Part shown: positions 9,401-21,700 of the stretch, piece after piece | Numbering within the stretch: position 1 is the stretch's first letter | How the letters are laid out: every line of letters begins with the position of its first letter | DNA from: Antedon mediterranea | Lineage: Eukaryota; Echinodermata; Crinoidea; Comatulida; Antedonidae | Assembly (NCBI RefSeq): GCF_964355755.1 | Contig: NC_092677.1 | Location: forward strand, 16,030,101-16,094,100 | Reading direction: 5' to 3' | DNA length: 64,000 bases | The notes under the pieces: model-generated | Seen by the model: only the letters and a program-made list of their open reading frames with translations | Database searches by the model: none | What the model was told of the DNA's origin: nothing | Made by a program: the position numbers and the translations under genes

Positions 9401-11049
9401 TACGCTGGATTGTGCACATTCTTACCGAACATCATACAAGACATAACTAACGTGAAATGAAATTTTAGCCATTTGCATGTTATATATCTTGTTTATCTAC
9501 GAATTGTTTTGTTAATCGGTTTTTTCCCCTTTTAGCTTGTTAAGTTGTGTTATGGTATTTTGTTTGTGTTGTCTTTTTATTGTCTATAATAATTGACCTT
9601 GAAACGCCCTTGCGTGTAAGAAATTTAACTAACTATAATCTAGATATTGTTCACGTAAAGCATCCTTTCATTGGGTGATCTTATCCATCCGGGTTATAAA
9701 ATCAATACCGGTAAATCCTTCATAATTCGAAGCTTGATGTATTTTGTCCAGGATGATATGACTAAGTTATCCGCGTAGTTTATTTACGGCTAATGTACTA
9801 ATAAATACAATTTAAAGTCTTGCATACTCTAACAGGGCAAAACGATTTGAAAGTAGACCAAATGACTCACCGGTAAACTAAAAGTAAAAACGTGGCTAGA
9901 ACATAATTAGTATTTTATTTTGAAATACGTTTAAGATTATAATAACGCATTATTATATAACACCTAAATAAATTCATTTGATCGTTTAATAGTACTTTTT
10001 AAGCATTTTTGTGTACGAAAAAAAAAAACGTTTCGCGGATGAAAAAAAATCTAGTGTACAAATTACTGTGAAATACAACAGCGCCACCTGTTGTCTTGCC
10101 TGTTTTCCTTGTAAGCACCAATATGCAGCAGCAGATTTTGTGTACGATTTGGAGATATGTACTAATTTCATTCAAAAAGGCATTAAAATAGCTTTAGATC
10201 GTTTTTAGGATTTTGATTAATTAATGGGCATCCCTAAAAGACGTAGAATTGTTGGACAAACAACACAATTATTATTATTATTTTTACATCTCTATGTCAA
10301 CAATCACATAATTTTATAATCATGTATAGGCAATAGTTCGTATGTCAAGCGATATCTAAAAGAGTGTGTTGTTATTGTGTTAAGTAGCTTCTCCTAATCT
10401 CATAGTGTATATGGCCAACAGTGCTGGCCACCAGGCAAGGAGCACATGGTTAGTGCTCTCCTCTCCTCATATTGCTGTAATGCATGCATGGAAATAGGAA
10501 AGATTTTCCTATAGGCCTACCCAACATGATATTCCTGGTTCATTATCAGCCCAAAAAACTGAACATTATTTGGATTGATTTTATACACACAATAAGAAGG
10601 TATATATTTAAATAATATGAAATTAAAGTTACTTAAATAGACATAGGATAGCCCTACCCACACAGTGCATCGTAACTGAAACAATATGGGGATTTCCCTT
10701 TTCATTGAACGTTCAGTTGAAGTAGAGACTGATTACAATGTAATAAAGGCAATCAAACAAAATTAAATCATTTGATTCTAATAAATATGTCTAAAATATC
10801 GTTGTTTTATTATTAAAATACCATTGTTTTGATTGTAAAATGTTTAAATTTCGGCCTAGAAATAAGTGCGCCTTATGCATCGACTACATAAAAAATACTA
10901 ATATTTCAGTCTCTGTTATGGGTGCGTCTTATACACAGGTGCGAAAGTTGTACACCGAAATATACGGTACTACAGTATTTGTTTTTTAAGTTTATAGGAT
11001 AAGAAATTATTTAAGGGCCTAATATAATATACTTTTTTGCAACAATAAA
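9401..11049. other. gene-free AT-rich stretch
   Basis: No coding frame, RNA gene or clear transposon terminus is recognisable. Short simple tracts (ATT near 10270, poly-A near 10020) are present. Confidence 0.5.
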
Positions 11050-11245
11050 GCTGTATTTCATAATCAGCCTGTACTACTAACTTCCATAATACTGTACTAT
11101 ATAATTTCTCTGCATAACTCAGATTTTAGTAGGTAAAAAATGTCTCTGTAAGCTTATTAAAACAACCGAAATTGCTCTGAGAGCCAAAGCTTCCAGGGGC
11201 CTTCGCCCCCTGGACCCTCTGATGCATTCTGGCTATGGGCCTGTT
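11050..11245 (-). repeat. dispersed repeat, related to 45566-45785
   Basis: The reverse complement matches 45566-45785 through GAATGCATCAGAGGG, AGCTTTGGCTCT, GAGCAATTTCGGTTGTTTTA, CTTACAGAGACATTTTTTAC and CTGAGTTATGCAGAGAAATT. The copies differ in an internal segment. No coding capacity. Confidence 0.75.
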
Positions 11246-11472
11246 TAGCCTTGCCATGCCTAGGATTGTTTGGCAGTTTGTTGACATAATTAAGTTTATA
11301 AAATCCATATAAATAATAATATTTAATATCATTATTAAAAACCAAATGTTACTGTTTTAATCAATGTGAATGAAAATGTAGGCCTTGGTAGGCCTACCTT
11401 TTATTTGATTCGAATCACAGGAATCTATTTTAGATGTTATATAAAACAAATAATGAATGTTTTATATTCGTT

Positions 11473-11546
11473 TAATGGTACAAATAATGGCATTTGGTGA
11501 ATGATGAAAGGTTATATTTCACCTCATGCCATTATTTGTACCATTA
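11473..11546. repeat. inverted repeat, 21-bp perfect arms
   Basis: TAATGGTACAAATAATGGCA at 11473 returns inverted at 11526-11546, with a 32-nt spacer. It is probably a small foldback or TIR element. Confidence 0.8.
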
Positions 11547-11734
11547 CACTCATAAACATTGATCGTTATATACAATATACATAATACAATACAGTATTAT
11601 ATTTATAAATTACTTATTTAATTTAACTTTACAATCAATTGTATTAATAATTAATGCATTTGACGTTAAAGGCCAAAACTCGAATAACGAAAGCTGATTA
11701 TTTTGGCCGGTCTTGTTTGACATTTTCAGCAATT

Positions 11735-11792
11735 TCGGTCGGTTGGTCGGTCGGTAAACACTAAATGTCGGTACACACTAACTCAAATTCAT
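11735..11792 (-). repeat. fragment of the CCGA-tract element family
   Basis: GGTCGGTTGGTCGGTCGGT plus CTAACTCAAATT match, in reverse orientation, the core of the elements at 17893, 22993 and 53290. The termini are not preserved. Confidence 0.6.
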
Positions 11793-12463
11793 ATTGTTTT
11801 CATCTTTGGGATATACGAACATACTAACGACAGCAACTTTAAGTTGCTCCAGACAGTAGCCCAAAAATGCACGTTGGGTCATGTCGAGACATTCAACATA
11901 TTATTTAAGAACAATAAACAATTATTCACTCATGTGAAAACAAAATTGAATTTTGAATAATTTATCGCAATACAGTACTTTCTGTAGACTTGCCCCAAGT
12001 TTGTATTTACTGTCTTTTTTTTTAGATTTTTGTCTGAAAATATCCAAGCTCAAGTATAGGGTTATGCGGTGTGACGTCACAACGATAGATGGCGCTGCGT
12101 GGTTGTTAGCGCAACCAAAAATGCGTTCAACGCTACTATGTTGATAAACACTATAGATCTGTGTTTCTATCAAATTATGTATCTTAGCTTGATTTTTTTT
12201 TAAACTTAAACTGTAGTTGAAGAATAAATAGATTTTTAAAAACAAATATTTAGTGATCTTTTTAAATTTTATTTTCTTTTTATTTAAAATTATTAATTTT
12301 TAAAATGACTACTTCGTTAAGCCTATTCCAAACCATTGGTGACAATGGAGTCACTCAGGCCTAAAGGGGTCGGGAAACACTTAATTTCATTTATTCCACA
12401 TTTATTTAGTCATCAATTACATCATAATAGCAATACAAATGATAACAAGGATCCTGCATAAAA

Positions 12464-13396
12464 AAGCCAGTCTGTGGTTCTTTTTTGGCCAGCCTGTGGT
12501 CCCGAGGGCGCTAGCATGAAACGCACGGCCAGTCTGTGGTTCTTCTTTTGGCCAGCCTGTGGTCCGAGGGCGCTAGACATATCGGCGCTCGGTGAGGGCG
12601 CTAGAGATAACTTTTCCATGCTTTTCTAAAGTGAAAGCTTACGTTAGAACATTATAATATGTTAATTCGACGTTTATTACAATTGTTTGCCTATATTCTT
12701 AATAATTGATTGTTCATTCTTCTAGAGTAAAAGCTAGCTTTAGAGCATAGGCCTATGTCAATTCAACATTTATTACAATGATTTGCATATATTCTTAGTA
12801 ATTGATTGTTCATTCTTCTAGAGTAAAAGCTAACTTAAACTACAAAGAAGGATAATAAAGTTTAAAATGAATTAATAAATTGTGTTTGTGTTCTTGGCTG
12901 CTATATCATATACCACGTTAGATTTACTTCAAAATAATTGCTTGTTTGTACGTGCTGTTCCGTTTAAACTACAAACTGGCTGCTTACATCTCTAAACTAA
13001 TAACCAAAGATGACGATTCAAATATAACATTTTTATTAATATGCAAAAACAAAATGTCAATAAAACTGAACTGAAGTAATTACTAATAAATGTTTATAGA
13101 GGATATTTTTATGATTTTAGATTGCTAGTTCTTAACCAAGCCGAATTTAAAATATATATGTTTATTGACACAGTTTTATTTCGTCCGGCGATCCCATCCA
13201 AAATTGGCATCAGTTTATGGACTGATTATTTTTTATAAATAACGATTAGTATCAATGTTTCAATAAAAATTGTCAATCGTAATTAGCTTTTATAGGCCTA
13301 TAAGAATTATTTTAATGCTATATTTCTAGCGCCCTCGGGACCACAGGCTGGCCAAAAGTCTAGCGGCTTCGGACCACAGGCTGGCCAAAAAATTCA
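12464..13396. repeat. foldback segment with duplicated GGCCAGCCTGTGGTC blocks at both ends
   Basis: Blocks containing GGCCAGCCTGTGGTCC and GAGGGCGCTAG occur in direct orientation near 12487-12515 and 12551-12575, with related GGCCAGTCTGTGGTTCTT blocks next to them. Inverted copies (CTAGCGCCCTCGGGACCACA..GGCTGGCC) lie at about 13328-13355 and 13368-13389. The interior has two diverged tandem units of about 98 bp (12624-12817, with a third start). There is no coding frame. It is probably a non-autonomous foldback element, or two insertions in opposite orientation. Confidence 0.55.
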
Positions 13397-13400
13397 TACT

Positions 13401-14899
13401 CTCTTCCTTACTGTGTTGATATACTATTTTCAAGAAAGTAAAGATGTAGTATGATGCATGTACTGAAGAAATTGAGGAAACTTTGCGTTCACACGACGCG
13501 CCACGCGTCTTTCATTCGAGTAAAAAGAAAATTCTGCCCACGAGTGTAACATATTAAACTATGAGCTGATAGAAATAAGATATATTTACGTTATTATAAT
13601 ATTAATGGGCAAAAGTTTTTTTGGCGAACAAGAGTTCCATCGAGTACACTTTACAAAAGACGCATTCCCTACATATTGTGTATAGACTACGTCATTTTTT
13701 TTTGTAAAAATGAACCCTAAATGGGCCTATATTGCGATCTTTGCGTTGTCTTTAAACGGGTAAAAATCTGAAAAAGAAGTCGATTATAATAATCTAAGCG
13801 GCTAGTATTAAATACCGGCATGCATTGCGCGCAGATTATTTCATTTTGCTTCAAAATAGAGGCGACTGTTAATAAATTTACCGGATCTTCCCTGTTCTGT
13901 AAATGAAAGACAACGCGAGGATGTATTTTTTCTAATGCGAACTAAGCTTTAAATTAATAATGAATAATTGTTTAAAACAATATGATTCAGATTCAAACAA
14001 CTGTATTTACACATTATTGCCAACAAACTATTAGGTTGGACACAACGAAATAATTACGCAAACAAAATAATTAATGTCCTTTAGTAGATGAGGCATTTAA
14101 CTACGGTATTAAAAAACGCTATAAAAAGTAATTTTAAAACGTAGAAGATTCGACAACCTACTACGGAATTGGAGATGAAGTGAAGACGGACTTCTTGGTG
14201 AACACTACTGGATTGACATCCGGATTTGGTTTAAAGTCACCCTTACACTGAGAATATGGAGGTAATTAACTAACAGGAACTCATATATTGTATACAGTGT
14301 TTCTGACCATGTCAATAGTTTATATATCAAATGTCTATATTATAATACTTCTTTTTTCTCAGTTTTTTGGTTATTCTCAATTTAAGTCGACGGCTATCGG
14401 GTGATTATTTGGCAGTAATGTTTTCCACTTCGTTTTTTGGTGGTACTGTATAATACTTGCATACAGCATCGGAAATAACGATTATTAGCGATTATCACCC
14501 CAGCAAGGTGTTTTTGTTTCTTTTGGCAACTCACTCCCTTCTCCCTTGCCATCTTAACGACCTTTTCGCTCCCAATAATATCGTTCATAAATAAGACACC
14601 AGAACCAGCAATAACATATACACCCCTAACACCAACTATTTTCAACATAGCATTAGATACTCTGGACCACTCATTTACACTCCCCCCCCCCTACATTTCT
14701 TTTGTGAAAACATCCTTCCTTGAATGCTTAGCGCCCACACAACAATGCCTTTCTCTTTTTCTCACTTTCGATTTTTAAAAAAGGATTTTTTTAAGGCACA
14801 TTGCGTAGGCCTATATTAATATTTTTCGTATGTTAAAATGAAAAATATATTCCTATATTATTATCATTATAATATGTATAAAAATATAAATATTCTTCA
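13401..14899. other. gene-free stretch
   Basis: No convincing gene. An 84-codon minus-strand frame at 14394-14648 has no family resemblance that I can see and no splice context. Confidence 0.45.
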
Positions 14900-15139
14900 A
14901 TACCTCTACCAAGGAACCTACACAATGTCATTGGATCTGACCAACTCACAGGACTTATCTATGGCATACACATGGACATGCGCAGTTACATGCGCACTTA
15001 GGATCATGGTGCAACGTGGGAGTTTATCAGTAAAGACGTATGGGACTATTTGACAAAAAGTTTGCCAAACTTCATGACGGCTGGAACTAGTGAAGACAAC
15101 TGGCTGTATGAGTTTATATCATTATTTAGCTCCCATTAA
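14900..15139 (+). pseudogene. exon-like relic with an Asp-box-like motif and one in-frame stop
   Basis: An 80-codon frame reads VIGSDQLTGLIYGIHMDMRS, then a TAG at 14999-15001, then DHGATWEFISKDVWDYL and TSEDNWLYEFIS, ending at TAA. Apart from the single TAG the composition is strongly protein-like. The local pattern around DHGATW fits the Asp-box/BNR signature (SxDxGxTW) found in sortilin- and sialidase-type propellers; with a stop in the middle it reads as a broken exon. I do not recognise the parent gene and see no neighbouring exons. Confidence 0.45.
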
Positions 15140-15172
15140 GGTCTCACGGTCATGTACGTCCAATGCGAGTAA

Positions 15173-15226
15173 TTTGACCAATCACAAGCGATGCCTCATC
15201 TGAACTGTCGCTTGTGATTGGTCAAA
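15173..15226. repeat. inverted repeat, about 19-bp arms
   Basis: TTTGACCAATCACAAGCGA returns as TCGCTTGTGATTGGTCAAA after a 16-nt spacer. Each arm contains a CCAAT/ATTGG box, so it may also look like a promoter element, but no gene begins here. Confidence 0.75.
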
Positions 15227-15740
15227 CTTGAGCTTCAGTGTTTAAAAACTGAAATAATTACACCACTGTAGAGTGTATTGTATTTAAGTGCCACAATCTT
15301 AAATGTTAAAATGGGCTGACCATTGAATAGAACGAAATAACCAGTTCTACGTCATACGAAATCAACTAATCAAGTGGCAAGAATATACTTTTGTGATAAT
15401 GTTGATTAGGTTTTATGCTACTGTGCTTATTATTAACACATTTCAACATCTTTTCAACAGATTACAGTGGCCTGAAGAATAATGGAGTTTTGAAAATGAA
15501 AAAAAGACTGCTGCTTAATCATGACATTTCAGCTACCCAATTGTTAATCCATGGTTTGTGTACAATGCCAGCCAGGTCTTTTTTTCTGTAGCAGCCCCGA
15601 CGTTTTGATATAGTCATTCAAATATTCTGGAGGGCAGAGCATTAGTTTAGACAATGGCTGCATTTTCAGTCAACGTGTAGTTACTGTATTGTACCTGTAC
15701 CGTTTTTTTTTTTATCATCAGGCCAACTTGAAAGTCATCT

Positions 15741-15876
15741 GTTGAGCCGTGAAATGCGCAAAAAGTCACATTTGTGCAAACAAAACCACATTTGTGCAAA
15801 CATGCCATCTTCAAATATGCATCTTTAAAAATTTATAATCCACTAATGTGACTTTTTGCACATTTCATGGCTCAAC
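15741..15876. repeat. TIR-like inverted repeat, about 30-bp arms
   Basis: GTTGAGCC.TGAAATG.GCAAAAAGTCACA at 15741-15770 is mirrored at 15847-15876 with two or three differences. The 76-nt interior holds a direct repeat, CACATTTGTGCAAAC, twice. It looks like a very short non-autonomous element. Confidence 0.7.
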
Positions 15877-16696
15877 ATTGTCTATCTCAACATATTAAAT
15901 CAAATCAATTTTATACTGACACTTACAAAATCTGATGGGTTCTAGCATGAAGGGGTTTCCTCCATTTTTCAAGTAGTAGGCATGCGCAATCTACCGAGAG
16001 TATCATGTTTATTTACCGTGCTACGTCACGCATGTGTGGTTTAGGCTACGACAAGAATAACAATGCTCCAACAATGCGAATAAACAAAAGTCACAGTTCA
16101 CTACACCCATAGTTTATGAAATGTAAGTGTACCACAACCACCATATTTAACAGGTAAGGAAATGCTTAGCCTATAATAATATTCCTGCATCTTATGTCGT
16201 TAAATTCGTTCAATTGAAGGAAGTATCGACAACTAAAGGAAGTTCCACAGAGCTGATGCCTATATATCACCTTACTAAAGTAAGTAATAATATTTGCTAT
16301 AATGTTTGTCTATTAGGCCTATATAAATAATGATTGTTATTATAAATTATGTGTAAAGTTTATCTGAATTCAATTATCTGGTATATTAGGGTTAAAATTA
16401 AAACAGTATGTAAAGGGAAGTGACATGTTTGGATTCTTAGAGCTGAGAGTTTGGAATTTGGAAACGTATATACTAGGATTAAGGAACATTCGTCAAGTTC
16501 GTAGTTAAACCAAGGTTACCCTTAGTTTAAAAAGATCAGTAGTTTTAGTTTAACAATATCATAATAGGCCAATCTACTCAACATGATCCGCTCAACAATC
16601 CGAAAGTATTTATTAGTATAACAATAGTCGTTTAAAATGTCATTGAGCCTTAAACCAACGAGGCCTACGGTTACTCAAATTCATACCAAACTGTCT

Positions 16697-17790
16697 TTCC
16701 TCTAACGGGTGTCACGAAACCTAAGACCACGAAAGCTAAGACCCCCTAAGACCTAAGATCATGAAAGCTAAGACCCAAGACCTAAGATTACAAATATTTA
16801 TCTTGTATTTTAACTCCCAACATTTATTCTGAATACCACACCTTAGAATTGGCACTTTCATGAAAAAGAATCACATAAAAAGTAACAAATACATTTTTAA
16901 ATTGATGATTTTACAGACGTTTTTCTCGCACACAAAATGACTAGCCTACAGCACACTAGAAGTAGGCCTACCCCATGTTCAATGTTTTTGTTTCTATGGA
17001 ACGTCAAAAGAGCAAAAATTATATAGAGGGCTGAAAACTCTGTGGAGTTCATTACATCTACAGTGTGGATGGAACAATGTAAAATTAAAATTGTAATGAT
17101 AATAGTATAATCATGCAAGTACGAAGAAATAAATACTGGCAAATAAATTTTAACTTAAAAATTATGATAAGTTTTTTTGTTTCGTTTTCTTTCTGTTTCT
17201 ATACTTGTACTATTATTGTTGCTCTTTTGGCGCTCCATAGAAACAAAAACATTGAGCATGGGGAGCTCGAGGAGTTACATTACAGTATACAAAGAAACAC
17301 GTCTGTAAAATCAGGATGGGAAAGGATTTATTTATTTGTTATTATGTGTTTCTCCTTCTGAAAGTACTTATACAAAGTCCTAATTTTAAAGTGTGGTATT
17401 CAGGATAAAGTTAGTCAACAAATTTGGAGTCAAAATACAAGAAAGGCAGGTGCGTAAGAAAAACATCCTCTGAACCAACGCTTTGGAGTAAATATATACC
17501 AACAAACAACCCGTCAAGTTTGTTTGTTGTAAAGAAAAAATATACATTTACTCAACGGGCGAAAATAATGTGAGTTTATCTATGTTTTGCGGTAGTATTA
17601 AATTATATTTATGGTAATAAATGAAACCTACTGTGTTTAAAATTGTGTATGGATAAACAAGTATTGTTTTTAAGCTGTAGTATATCTTAGAATTTGTAAT
17701 CTTAGGTCTTGGGTCTTAGCTTTCGTGATCTTAGGTCTTAGGGGCTCTTAGCTTTCGTGGTCTTAGGTTTCGTGACACCCTTCCTCTAAC
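16697..17790. mobile_element. MULE-like foldback transposon with 10-bp target duplication
   Basis: The element spans 16707-17780 (1,074 bp) and is flanked on both sides by TTCCTCTAAC (16697-16706 and 17781-17790). The terminal inverted repeats (16707-16795 and 17692-17780) are 89 bp with only two mismatches, start GGGTGTCACGAAACC, and contain sub-repeats of ACGAAAGCTAAGACC. Inverted similarity continues inward: TTTTACAGACGTTTTTCTC (about 16909) against the inverse near 17296-17312, and CCCCATGTTCAATGTTTTTG (about 16973) against CAAAAACATTGAGCATGGGG (about 17244-17263). Most of the element is therefore one diverged palindrome. There is no transposase frame. Long TIRs plus a 9-11 bp duplication are typical of Mutator-like elements; class assignment is inference. 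Confidence 0.8.
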
Positions 17791-17892
17791 ACACATTTTA
17801 CCGTGTGTAAGTGAATAGTGCCAGTGAATCTTGCGATCAGCCTACTCTGAAATGCTGGTCTTTGTTTTGATGCAGCATTTAATTAAATTTAA

Positions 17893-18006
17893 AACAAGGC
17901 CATATACATGGCTGCAGTCGCGTGCTCAAATTTGAGTTAGTGTTTACCGACCGACCAACCGACCGACATAGTGAGCTGTAGAGTTGCATCTGCACGCGAC
18001 TAAAAA
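17893..18006 (+). mobile_element. short CCGA-tract element (MITE-like)
   Basis: It begins AACAAGGCCATATACATGGC, continues through TGCAGTCGCGTGCTC, AATTTGAGTTAGTGTTTACC and (CCGA)n-like CCGACCGACCAACCGACCGA, and ends GCACGCGACTAAAAA. The outer CAGTCGCGTGC and GCACGCGACT are inverted termini. Related copies are at 11735, 22993, 29138 and 53290. Confidence 0.7.
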
Positions 18007-18765
18007 TATTAAATTATAATAAGTGGCCAAAGAGCGTTCCATTGAATTTTAGAATATGAAATGATAGCTGGTGTACTATTACTGAACCTCCCTATCTTTA
18101 TGTTATCTGTCATTTGATCATATATTTGACGTCTTCATTCATCATTGTTTATTTATTACCGTTTTTCTTTAGAATATTATTATAATTATTTTAATCTATC
18201 TAGCATATATATTTATATACTATACCGTTAAATAAATAAAACAGTCATTGATTATTAAATACCGGAATAATGAGTTCATTTACCTTTGATCTTAAAAGTC
18301 GAATCTATAACCATGATGAACTTTACCAGCTGCCCAATAAGGATAACCTATAAACGCTCTACTTAGGATCTAGTAAACCACAGGAAGTGCTCATTGTATA
18401 ATGATGAAGTTCATTATTGTTATCGCGCGGTAAATGCAAATGATCTTTGCCGTCTGGCGTTAATGTATCTGTGAAGTGCATTTTACACAGTAACCAAAGA
18501 ATGTTTAGCTTCAAAGAAAAGATGTCATAATGAACAGACCGTTATATCCTCCAACGAAACTATAATCAGCTCAGTTAATTCAATCATTCACCATACTGTA
18601 GTAACTCTCTTGCATATTTTAAGATTGTTATCTTTTCCTATTGTGGTCTTCTAACCTTCAACAGTTGTTTAAAATTTGTCAACATGCATTTACTATTGGA
18701 CAAATACAACGGAATATGAACTACAAATTATGATTTTGTTTTATTTTAGGATTGTCTAATGAAGA
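18007..18765 (+). promoter_or_regulatory. upstream region of the FAM234-like gene
   Basis: No coding frame. A pyrimidine-rich acceptor (TTTTATTTTAG) ends at 18749, 16 nt before the start codon, so the coding exon begins with a short untranslated stretch and at least one non-coding exon lies upstream. I cannot place that exon or the transcription start. Confidence 0.4.
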
Positions 18766-21700
18766 ATGTTCAACAAGGGAAGGTATGCCTACGATAGAGT
18801 TCAATTGGAAGAAGTTAGTTCAGAGGAAGAATACAGACCAGCCTCACCAGTTGTGAGGAGTCCACCTCATCCGTTTCCAGAAAGAAAAAAGCATGCCGTT
18901 AGAACACAGCAACCACCGATGCGATGCTGCTGTCTAAATGAACTATGTGTAAAATGTCTTTACTTATTTGTCGTCGGGCTTGTAATGCTGGCTGGATTTC
19001 TTATAATATTAAACATAATCAAACATAATTCTTCATCAGGAGGAAACTCAAATGTTGGAAGTGATAGAAAGCCAGTTATTCAAGTTATAAATGACACCAA
19101 CTCTGGTATATCATCTGATTTTCCGGTTTGCTCAAAATTAGAGGTACATCAAGTATGGGTTCAGAATTTTCCACAGCTTCTTACAGAAACTGCAGTGCGT
19201 TTGGTAGATGTAAACAAAGACGGTATATTAGATGCTATACTTGGTTTTGCAACAGGTGAGATCTCTGACATTAGAAAAAAATATATGAACGAATCCACGA
19301 TTCAAATATAAAACAACTATTGTGTCAAAAAATGTGTGATATAAACGTCATGAAGTTCGTTTGAAACGACACTATAAAAATATTCGCAATGCAATTCGAA
19401 GGGTAAAATATCGAGTATACTGCGTCTCGATGTTTCATTTAATATTAAATTGTACTCGAATGTTACAGGCGTGTCGTCTTGTTCGAGGCTAACTAACAGT
19501 AATTACTCTTATTTTGTTTTCCATTTTATTTGCATAGGCATACCCAGCACAAGATGTCCTCATCTTCTCGGGATTATGCCTTCCTCCATAGCCAATTTTC
19601 TTTAATTCACTTTTCTTTTGTATATCCAACAATCATCTTTTTCATTTTTAATATACCTTACCATTTCTGTTTATTATTTTGTATTGTATTGCTATGGAGG
19701 AAAATAAATGTCTTTTGAAATGAAATGAGTACTATCTTTCTTATTCAGTATAGTATAAGTTAACTTATCTTCTCTTAGGTGCCGGTAGTCCGTTTGCTGA
19801 TCCAGACCTCGTATGTAGAATCTATTTTGACGGGCAAGTACCCTGTTTTGGTGGAGTGCTTGCATTAGATGGTATCACAGGAAATGAGATTTGGCGACAC
19901 TGGTCTGAGCAAGAGGTATTTGCTCTGAATTGTAACGCTGACATCACTGGAGATGGTGTCTCCGACTGTGTATGTTCAGGTAGAATGGGGGTAAGTGGTT
20001 TGAAATTGAGTTCCCTTCTAAAAACTAGCTAGTGATTGGGAAATGATTCGTGTTTCTAAATGCATTTTCACAACAATTTGGCCAAAGTAGTAAAATGGCT
20101 TATCACTATTCAAAACATACCAAAATACTTCTTCAGACTTTAAGAGGAATTGGCAATATATAGTTTTATTATGTTGTGATTATTATTAATTAGATTAGGG
20201 CTACTTATGTTGAGTGTTTCTATAAAACCATGACAAATAGTATCAGCGATACTTATTGGACAAAGAAAGTTGATAGTCAGATTAATTCACGATATTGAAT
20301 GAATAAACCAAAATATGTGGTACTCAAGCATATTTATACAAAGTGTTTAAATATCAATCTTATAGATGTTTGAATTAATAAGCGGTAGTGACGGAGTGAG
20401 ATTATGGGTTTTCGACAATCATGCATCTAAGGTGTCTATCAGTAACTTCTATACAGCACAGTTCCTCCACGACATCGATGGTGATGATGTTCAAGACATC
20501 CTAACAGTGCATGGAGGTGATCCGTTAAGGAAACCAGGTAAAGGCAGGAATCATGCCAACCAAAGATTAGGCCTACTATTGTAGAAGATGTAAACTCTGA
20601 AAACCGGACAATTAACACCGGTGTAGTCTCTTAGAAAATTTGCAACATTTTACATTTTAGGTGCTAATGTCAGTTATGCTGGGCGAGTAATGCTGTTTAG
20701 TGGTGCGACTGGTCAGCTCATCACGTGGTCTAAGGTTCCTGATGGAATGGAATCGTATTATTCACCTCAGGTGTGTTTACAAACTGACCTATAATGCTTA
20801 TTATTTGTTTATGCATATCTATTGTTGTTATTCATTTTGCTCATACTACGGTTAGTTCAAGTAGGCCTGTTACTTAATTATCACGAATCATTCTAACACG
20901 TACGTACTGCTATTTCTTTAATTTCCCAGGTCTATTACAACAGTCAAGGGGAAGAAGTTGTACTCTTTGGGACAGGTGGTGAAACACATGGAGGTTCACT
21001 TTGGATAATCAAACTGCAAGACGTTATTAACGGCAAGATACAAGAGGTATGTGGATTTTTATAGACTGGTTATTAAAAATATTTTGTGTGTTAAAAATCA
21101 CCCACACATTACCTTAGATAGTTAGAGAAAATGAGTGGATATGCTAAGCTATGTGTAAACGCCCTAGGATGAACTGGGTCTTTTCAGAGTACCATGGGTT
21201 CCATGACAGACAGTTGGACTAAACTAATGAACATCATAACGATCCTTGTCAATGTTTATGTATTTAATAGTAACCTAACTGCTAGTTCTTTTCAATTAGG
21301 CAAGGTGCTTGTACAAGGATGTATATAAGGGCGTCATGACTCCGCCTGTCTTGCTTGATTTAACAGGTGACAGTGTACTGGATATAGTTATTGCAACTTT
21401 TAATTCAACCGTATTGGCTATAAACGGTGATAATTATGAAAGGATATGGAACTTTTCTATGCCAATGTCAGAAACGTATGCAACTCCTGCACCGGGATTC
21501 TTCAACGATGACGATGTTCCGGATTTTTTAGTAATATTCAATCATGGACCAACATTTCCAGTTTACTATTACTCAGAGGTAAGTTCATCTTCATTCTTCG
21601 AAGTTCAAAAATATAAATCTGTATGGCATATGACGTCGTCTTTTTTCATCAAAGTCATCAGACGCAATTCCGTCGATTCTCGGTTCAGGAGTGACTGGTT

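Larger units (their letters stand above)
15140..16696. other. gene-free stretch with two hairpins
   Basis: No coding signal. It contains the inverted repeats listed at 15173-15226 and 15741-15876 and runs up to the target duplication of the foldback element at 16707. Confidence 0.5.

Noticed and set aside
14394-14648. 84-codon minus-strand frame
   Set aside because: No family resemblance and no splice signals supporting an exon.
15173-15226. Paired CCAAT boxes as a bidirectional promoter
   Set aside because: The boxes are simply the two arms of an inverted repeat, and no gene starts on either side.
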